From: Naganishia liquefaciens
Lineage: Eukaryota > Basidiomycota > Tremellomycetes > Filobasidiales > Filobasidiaceae
Length of the DNA: 64,000 nt
Direction: 5' to 3'
Assembly: GCA_013423385.1 (NCBI GenBank)
Contig: BLZA01000002.1
Span: forward strand, 372,001 to 436,000
Shown: positions 57,291 to 64,000 of the stretch, in pieces
Layout of the letters: each line of letters opens with the position of its first letter
How positions within the stretch are numbered: position 1 is the first letter of the stretch
Position numbers and translations under genes: made by a program
The notes under the pieces: generated by a model
Told to the model about the DNA's origin: nothing
The model's database searches: none
The model's input: the letters and a program-made list of their open reading frames with translations, nothing else

Positions 57291-58263
57291 CAAGCTGGAG
57301 TCACTGGGTCTAGGATCCAGCCATCAGATGCATCGGTAGTACCTTATGGTACAACTGAGTTCCAAGCCGTACACTACACTAGCAGTAGTTGTAGTCTCCT
57401 TACATCGGATGAATCCGGCTACTCTCGGAATATCGGAGAAACTGGCTCGTTCAACGATCTTCTACTTCGGTGTCAGAACTGAGACAATGACAAGTGCTAG
57501 AATGGAGCTACTGAAGGGTCCACATTAGCGGGGCTGAAGACAAGGGAACAGTGTTCGTGTGGTAATGTTACCTACGACTAGCGAGACTGGCAAGACGGGT
57601 TGTAAAGGCAAAGCAATGCTGAGCCAGTGACGCTTCTAGTTTGGATGGCAAAGCGTGATTCAATAGAATGGATTTCTACAGTACAAGTGATTTGAGCTTC
57701 ATTATATAGACGTCGGGATTGGTGGCAAACTGAAGTTTGCACAAGGGAGCCCTTGATCCTTTTGGTCGTAAACTGTCAATGCGAGAGCTGCAAAGGCTGC
57801 AAGTCGTGCACTGGCAAATCGGGCAGATTTGGCTAACTAGATAGAAGTCAGCTAGCTGCAGGGAGCCCAAGAACCCTGACGAGAAATGCATGTCACGGCA
57901 GAAGCTGCAAAGGCTGCAAGTTGTGCAATAACAGAATGGGCATAAACAGACTTAGCCTGGAATAGGGAGATTCGGGCACTTGATGGCTCGTTTACCCCCT
58001 GTCAGGCGGGGCTCGCTGGCGAGGCTCGCAATACGCGCGATGCGGGCGGCGGAAGCAACAGTGGCAGCCGCCGCGGAGCGAAACCTGACATTTAGTCTAG
58101 CAGCTGTGAGGTGAATGATGTCTACAGAGCAGCTCATCAGCTGAGCTCGTAAGCGATACAGGATAAGCTAGAGTTCAGCTGAATTACAAGTACAAGTCAC
58201 AAGGAATTACAAGTGCAGAGCTAGCTAGAAAAGACCTTTTGTACTCGGTTTATCTTTTCAACT

Positions 58264-58425
58264 ACTGTACAACAATTTGGTTATTCCATTCTTAATCCTC
58301 CTTTGTCTTGCTGGTCCTACTCGTTGTCTAAATGAGCGAACATCTCGAGCAGAGGGGCGAGAGGGGCGTGATGGCCTTCAGCAAGAGCTGAGCAGCAGCG
58401 TTAGTCCTCTTACACTTCACCAGCT
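58264..58425. repeat. Dispersed repeat A, copy 1
   Basis: About 160 bp starting CTGTACAACAATTTGG and ending in CAGCAGCGTTAGTCCTCTTACACT. A second copy with about 90% similarity by eye lies at 58808-58965 in the same orientation. Confidence 0.8.
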
Positions 58426-58554
58426 TTTGTGATCTCATTGTCTGTCTTGCCAAGGTTTCTCTACAGCTCTAGCATTCATTCGAAATGGCTGGCCGAAAGT
58501 CCAACATCAACTTGTCGACCGTGTGCCTCATGCGCAACAACTCAATGTTGGCGG

Positions 58555-58805
58555 CTTGTGTAGAGAGCGTGCTGATCCCAGGTGCGACGCGTTGGGAATC
58601 ACTGCGACGGCGCTGGGGCTCGTCGCGCCGCGCTGACACTCACCCGAATGACTGTGTTTAGCCTTGTAACTTTGACTGAACTACCTTTGCCTCTTAAAAT
58701 AGCTATATAAGAAAAACAGATTCAGACTGACTTGTGATCTTGTAGTTGGAGGTGGCGAAATTAGATCTTATTGTTTGACGCGCAAGCTTAATACTTCGAC
58801 TCAGG
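58555..58805. repeat. Dispersed repeat B, copy 1
   Basis: About 250 bp beginning GTGTAGAGAGCGTGCTGATCC, including CTTAAAATAGCTATATAAG, and ending near CGACTCAGGCTTT. A similar copy lies at 60390-60660 in the same orientation, with expanded GCGACGCGCTG units in its first part. The pair brackets the ULP1-like fragment, so they could be terminal or subterminal repeats of a decayed mobile element. Confidence 0.75.
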
Positions 58806-58807
58806 CT

Positions 58808-58965
58808 TTCCACTGTACAACAATTTGGTAATTCCATTCTCAATCCTCCTTTGTCCCGCTTATCCTACTCGTTGTCCAAGTGCGCGAACATCTCAAGAAG
58901 AGTGGCGAGAGGGGCGTGCTGGCCTTCAGCAAGAGCTGAGCAGCAGCGTTAGTCCTCTTACACTG
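58808..58965. repeat. Dispersed repeat A, copy 2
   Basis: Second copy of repeat A, directly after repeat B copy 1. It differs from copy 1 by scattered substitutions. Confidence 0.8.
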
Positions 58966-59099
58966 ATCATTCCCATCGACGATCGTAACTTGAGATAGCA
59001 AATCCTGTCTCAAGATGACCGCCGCGAAAAGGCACAACACACGGCGCAACGCAACGTGCGCAAGAGTTTCAACAAGTATGTAAAACGACGTATCGGGAT

Positions 59100-59720
59100 T
59101 CTCGGCGCTTATCACGGTGATCTCTGTTGCTTTTATGTCTTGAATGAGCCTTTAGCCAGCCTAATCTGTAACTATAACTGTCTCATCGATCCGATCAACT
59201 TTAACAACCTAGATGCATTTGGCCATTCCGTTCCGCGCTTGAGCAAAATACACTGGCGTCTAAAGCCTCGAAGCTCCCCTCTCTGCAAATCTAACACGCT
59301 TCTCTGCGATTTGCGCCCTGTAAGGGTATTGAGATGGCGGAAGGTCAATGATCCGTTGCTGCCGTTCGCTACGTCCACGACGCAAATCTTCTTCCCGCCA
59401 GGCTTGAGGATCAAAAGGTTCTCGCTGTCGTCCCCAGCGGAAGAAGCTCTTTAAGATTCCGCCATCATCCTTCATCATGACTTCGGCAAAATGTAGAACA
59501 AAGATTCCGCAATCGTGCATGTTGGTCTGCTTCGGTGTATTGATGTAATGGAATAAAACCCTTTCCGACATGGCAGGAACGTCATGGCCAATAGACTCTA
59601 TGTTGGGGAAGACGAGGGATTTGTCTCGCTCCTAGACATCCTCTGCTTTTTGCAGCTGTTGGCCGACTACAAGGCGTTGGATCAATTATCATGTTGTAAG
59701 GGGACTGTATTGAGGAAATG
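59100..59720 (-). pseudogene. ULP1/SENP-like (C48) cysteine protease fragment
   Basis: Minus-strand exons carry MSERVLFHYINTPKQTNMHD followed directly by CGIFVLHFAEVMM. Gln, Asn, Asp and the nucleophile Cys sit as in the C-terminal half of SUMO-protease (C48) domains. An upstream piece near 59,690 (SSIQSPYNMIIDPTP) may be the strand before the catalytic Asp, reached through a short intron. The His/Asp half of the triad is not clearly seen. It sits between copies of repeat B, so it is more likely part of a decayed DNA transposon (KDZ and some other eukaryotic families carry ULP1-type proteases) than a host SUMO protease. Confidence 0.5.
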
Positions 59721-60389
59721 TTGCGATCGCGAGTTTGTCTCACGGATGCGAATGTAAGATTATCAGATAAGACACAAGACAACTCTCCATTTTGGCTCGC
59801 GGTTTTCGAAGTGGGCCGTGTATTGCAAGACTGCTATTCTCTGTTGAATTCGGCCAATATTCTAACAAAGGCAGTAGCAGAAAAAAACCAGGCTGCTGAG
59901 TCACTCAACGTAACCTCGGCTTTGTTGGCCGCTAATGAGACAAGATATAGCCTGTTGAAAATGAAGGTCCAAGGCTCATCTGATCTGCATCAGTCACCGG
60001 CTTTTGGCCAAGAAGAAGGATTTTGTCTTCTCCAGGAGCAAGCTGAAGCTGACTATGCTTCCCCAACAAGATACATATCCCGACGTGTGGAAGAACGCCC
60101 CTCAGGACCCCCACTGATCTTTCATCTTGTGAGCGGGGCGATGTCTGTGCCAGATTCATGTGACACAGTCAAAGCAGATTAATGACCTTGACCGTGTCGA
60201 TTACATCTCCGCGTCGGCTGTCTCCCTAGTACCCGATATGAAGACAAGATGACAGAATGCATTAATGTCAACCTCTGCGTCACCGCTGATTGCTATCAGA
60301 ATACACCTATAAATCGAGTCGATAGCGGCTACATTTCGGCCAAGTATCTACGTTCCTACCGAAGAACCCTTCATCGCGAAGCTTAAGAT

Positions 60390-60660
60390 TGTGTAGAGAG
60401 CGTGCTGATCCCAGGTGCGACGCGCTGGGAATGACTGCGACGCGCTGATATTCACTGCGACGCGCTGGGGCTCGCCGCGGCGCGCTGATACTCACCCAAA
60501 TGATTGTGTTAGCCCTTGTAACTTTGACTAGTATACCTTTGCCTCTTAAAATAGCTATATAAGAAAAACAGATCCAGACTGACTTGTAATCTTATAGTTG
60601 CGGGAAAAAATTAGATCTTATTGTTTGACGCGCAAGTTCAATACTTTGACTCAGGCTTTG
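60390..60660. repeat. Dispersed repeat B, copy 2
   Basis: Similar to 58555-58805. The first part has three GCGACGCGCTG-like units in a row. The AT-rich second part (CTTAAAATAGCTATATAAGAAAAACAG) is nearly identical to copy 1. Confidence 0.75.
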
Positions 60661-61240
60661 CAAACCTTACGTCATCAGCATTGAAGCTCAAGCATAAGTT
60701 AGGCAGTTGCTAAGACAGGTGAGCATTACACAACCACTGCGTGGTCCCACTACTTGGCACGTTAGGATCCGGCTTGTACTTGAACTTAGTCATTTGACTT
60801 GTCAGCTATCGATCAAAAGGTCGAGCTGCAGTCTGAACTGAGCGAGGACGGTTGGCCCTTAACAAATTGGGGCCCGGTCTGGGATTTTAGGATCACTCCT
60901 ATACGCCTTGCCACCTAGACGTCCGTCGACGTCTTGCCTCTTCTAATTTCTGCCGCCACCTCAAAACCGCTGGACGCAGCGTCAGGTCATCTTATTGACC
61001 TGCATACTGACAATCAAAACTCTACAGACAGAGTTCGTGAATTCACACGTGCCTAGCCACAACTCCGGTGCCTAGCCACAACTCCAGTGCCTAGTCATAC
61101 CTCCAGTGCTTCGCCACACCTCTAGTGCCTCGCCACACCTTCAACCTCACTTCCCCCCAAGCGCTTAAGAAATCATCAGTCCTCCATCGGACACATCCTA
61201 GGACGAAGAGCGTAGCTCTCTTCGAATCAGCTAGCGTAGC
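60661..61240. other. Flank and leader region of the retroelement
   Basis: About 580 bp between repeat B and the gag-like coding part. It contains a short tandem array at 61045-61145. It may include a 5' LTR or leader of the adjoining element, but I cannot fix LTR ends because the partner LTR lies outside the window. Confidence 0.4.
61045..61145. repeat. GTGCCTAGCCACAACTCCA-type tandem repeat
   Basis: About five units of roughly 19 bp (GTGCCTAGCCACAACTCC, GTGCCTAGTCATACCTCCA, GTGCTTCGCCACACCTCTA, and so on) just ahead of the retroelement coding region. Confidence 0.8.
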
Positions 61241-64000
61241 GTAGCTTGATTCAGATCTGGTACAGATCAGTTGGTAAATCCAATCGCGGTAGCTTCGAAC
61301 AAACCCGAACGTGGTACCCCAACACCAAAACAGTAAACCTCACTGTTCAATCCATAGTGTATGGATCAAAGTCTTCAACAAGGACGCGACCAACCTTCAC
61401 CGATACAAGTAGACAAGGTACCTGTTGAAGTAAACACTCAAACCGAAGAGCTCTCCATCTTCGTAACGCACACTGTCCAAGTCACAGTCACAACCTATGC
61501 CGATGGCTCTAAGAAACAGACCCGCTATCACCACACAAACGCCCGAGTCACCCTTGACGGAGACGATGTCACAGACTCATACCAGGAACCGATCTAACTC
61601 GCTTCCTTCTCTGTCCACACGAGACATGGTCAACCCTTTTCTCGAAAGGGACGAACGACCCGGCGCTCCACTACCTTCGACTCCAGTAGCTAGACACACC
61701 GAAGCCGGCCAAGCAGCTGATCGTGTTACTTATCAAGATGTCCATCGCAATACGGTACATCCTCTTCCGACCGATCCTCTGCACCACGTCGATGATCATC
61801 CAGAGACATCTATTGACACTCAACGAGGTCTCGAGAACCTGCTGGAACTCACCAACAGGATTCGCGAATTGGAAGCGAATCTGCTTAAGATGCAAAAAGA
61901 GCGAGACAGGACTCAAGAGCCTTCGCAAACCCTTAACGCTGAATCTTATCGATCGCGAGGATTCCGAGAAGGGACATTCGCTTCCAACTCCACATACACA
62001 AACGAGCACCCCGAAGCAAGATCAAACCTTCGGATCTCCCGAAGTTCTACGGAAGAGATAACGAGGACATTGACGAATGGATCGAGAAAGTCTCGGCCAT
62101 CTTCACCTACTCGGGAGCAAAAGATGTCGAACTACTTCGCATCCTGCCTCTCCTACTTCAGGGAAACGCTTCTGAATGGTTCACCACCCTCGGCGACGAA
62201 GGGCGAGCCAGTCTACTCACCTGGCCTGCCTGGAAAGCAGCGCTTAGGAACGGCTTCTATCTGCCCGATCATGAGATGACGAAGCGAATGCTCTGCCGCA
62301 ATAGAGTTCTCAAAAAGACTGAGAGCTTTGGCGACTATTTTCAAGCACGGCGCGCTCTTCAGCGTTACGTCTATCCATACGGGACTTCTCACAAGATCCT
62401 CATCAAAGACATCATGGAAGGTATTCCAGCACACCTCCATCCGATCATTCGAGCAAACAGCACGGAAGTTCGAAACATCGAAGACTTCCGTCGCGTTCTC
62501 ATCGACCTTGAACCCGGTATCAGGGACGTGAAGGGCTTCGCCCCTCACACTAACCGAACGACTACACACATGCGAAGTAGTCAGGTCAACAACGCCAGCA
62601 CGTTGCACGCAAAGGACAACAGGACGAACTCTCAATCTCGGAGAGAAAACAAAGGGTCTCCTAAAACACCATGCAGATGTGGTGCGATGCATTGGTACGC
62701 AGATTGTCCACACAAACGAAAGACAGCGGAAGTCAATCAAGCACAGAAAGCTCCGCCTGCTACCTTCCCCAACAACATTCCCATCGGGCAACAAGGAAAA
62801 TGGAAACCTTGGAGCCACAATACGAAAGAAGCCAAGGCGACTGAGATTAACACGGTACAAGTGCAATCGCGAAGGAATCCTAAAAGGCAATCCAGAGCAC
62901 GGATTCTCGATGCTCCGGCCACCAAGCCGACCGAGAATACTGATACCCTCGAGAAGACGAAACCGAGGATCACTCCGACATTTGCTCTTGCCAGATTTGA
63001 TGCGAAAGGGATATGTCACCCGATCTGCATCGACACAGGATCATCCATCTCCTGCATTGACGCCGACTACGCTAGAAGGTATCTACCTGAGACCAAAGTT
63101 ACTCCTACGTCAAATCTACGTCTTATGGGCGTCGGTACCAACATGACGTCGGGATCTTTAACAACAACGCTCTCTTTCGTCACCACCAATCCCGAGAAGG
63201 ACTATGAAGTGAGAGTCACTTTGTACATCGTACCTCGGCTCAACACCAAGATTCTACTAGGAAACGATTACCTCGTTCCTCTGAACCCGACCATCAATTT
63301 CGAGGAAAATTGGATGAAATTCGCTGAGAACCCTCTCAGAATCATGATCACCAATCGTCGAGTCTCCCTGGAGCCGCAAGAAGCGCGGACAGCCCGAACT
63401 CGACAGGTATTCACGGTCCAGCCAGGACACCAGGCTACCATCCCTGTGCTCCTGTACCCCGAAGTCGAAGCTGAAATGTACTGCATCGAAGCTTCACAGC
63501 CTCTCAAGGACGTCTACGTCGCCCGATCGGTGGCCCATACAGACTCCAACAACCATTTCGCCATGGTAACGAATTTTGGCAAAAACGCTGTCAAAATCCC
63601 CACAGGTACACTCCTTAGTGGATATGCGCCGGTCGAAGACGCCCTCGGCAAAATCGCCGACGTGAACAATATCTGCTTGGCAGAAGAGCTCGACCCAACC
63701 TTCGAGGACGATATTAAAAGTCTCGATATCAACCCTGATCTCCGAGAAGATCAGAAGGAGGAATTTCGGAACGTGATTCGACGACAACACGCCGCTTTCG
63801 CGTACGGAACTCGCAAACTCGGCAGAACAGATCTGGCCGTCATGAAGATCGAGACAGGCAATGCTGCTCCGATCTCTCAACCTCCTTATCATGCGTCCCC
63901 TGCTGGAAGAAAGATAATCGATGAGACTCTTGCCGAGCTTATTGCCGAAGATGTGATCGAGGAATCTGATTCCCCTTGGGCATCTCCAGCAATCTTAGTT
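61240..64000 (+). mobile_element. Ty3/Gypsy LTR retroelement, 5' part (continues past window)
   Basis: A virus-like element of the Ty3/Gypsy (Metaviridae) group. Its parts in order: gag-like capsid region about 61.6-62.55 kb, a zinc-knuckle-like segment near 62.67 kb, an aspartic protease with the DTGSS active site near 63.03 kb, and the start of the reverse transcriptase near 63.75-64.0 kb. The rest of pol and the 3' LTR lie beyond the right edge, so wholeness cannot be judged. Most of the visible coding part is open, with about one apparent break in the gag part, which suggests a fairly young copy. LTR ends and target-site duplication are not visible. Confidence 0.88.

Larger units (their letters stand above)
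55684..58260. other. AT-rich non-coding stretch
   Basis: About 2.6 kb with short broken open frames only. It contains two low-complexity arrays (56195-56320 and 57115-57290), listed separately, and otherwise nothing I recognise. Confidence 0.45.

Noticed and set aside
59056-59454. Plus-strand 132-codon frame over the ULP1-like fragment
   Set aside because: The minus strand holds the C48 motif around the catalytic Cys; the plus frame is its shadow.

Overview
This window is nuclear DNA from a fungus, most likely a basidiomycete. The genes have many small spliceosomal introns (mostly 37-65 nt, GT-AG with CTAAC/CTGAC-like branch sites). The tRNA genes carry introns next to the anticodon. The gene set is fungal: NTE1, a YVC1-type TRP channel, DIA4-like mitochondrial SerRS, Zn2Cys6 and bZIP/DUF3425 regulators, and fungal P450s. 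I cannot fix the class from sequence alone. All names below rest on motifs read by eye; no database was searched.

Layout. 0-2.3 kb: a PNG1-type peptide N-glycanase with a C-terminal L-type lectin-like domain. 2.3-5.3 kb: gene-poor, with a convergent pair of tRNA-Ile(AAU) genes. 5.4-7.4 kb: Yap-type bZIP with DUF3425. 7.9-12.6 kb: a 1,506-aa disordered protein of unknown role. 12.9-20.1 kb: mitochondrial SerRS and NTE1, divergent. 20.2-23 kb: three more tRNA-Ile genes in gene-poor DNA. 23.2-29.5 kb: a Zn2Cys6 regulator and a P450. 30.4-31.0 kb: a small repeat-protein gene split by a 16-bp tandem duplication. 31.3-33.7 kb: dUTPase and mitochondrial uS/bS16, divergent. 34-37.4 kb: two divergent genes with paired cysteine modules. 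37.7-41.2 kb: a glycerophosphodiester phosphodiesterase with a minisatellite-filled intron, and a cysteine-rich LysM protein. 42.5-49.9 kb: mitochondrial acyl carrier protein, bL17m, the YVC1-like channel and uL5m. 50.3-54.9 kb: a compact trio of P450, acetoacetate-decarboxylase-fold protein and cupin. 55-61 kb: repeat-rich DNA with a duplicated tRNA-Arg(CCU) gene and a ULP1-like protease fragment. 61.2 kb to the right edge: a Ty3/Gypsy retroelement that runs out of the window.

How the genes fit together. Five genes serve mitochondria (SerRS, bS16m, ACP, bL17m, uL5m), several as divergent pairs sharing 230-340 bp promoters. NTE1 and the phosphodiesterase both act in glycerophosphocholine turnover, but they are 18 kb apart. 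The P450/ADC-fold/cupin trio has the look of a small metabolic cluster. The right end is a transposon-rich zone. Exon chains were worked out by hand from frame, splice sites and family conservation. They are firm for most genes and incomplete for the Zn2Cys6 regulator, the two P450s, the ADC-fold gene and the N-terminal part of the channel.
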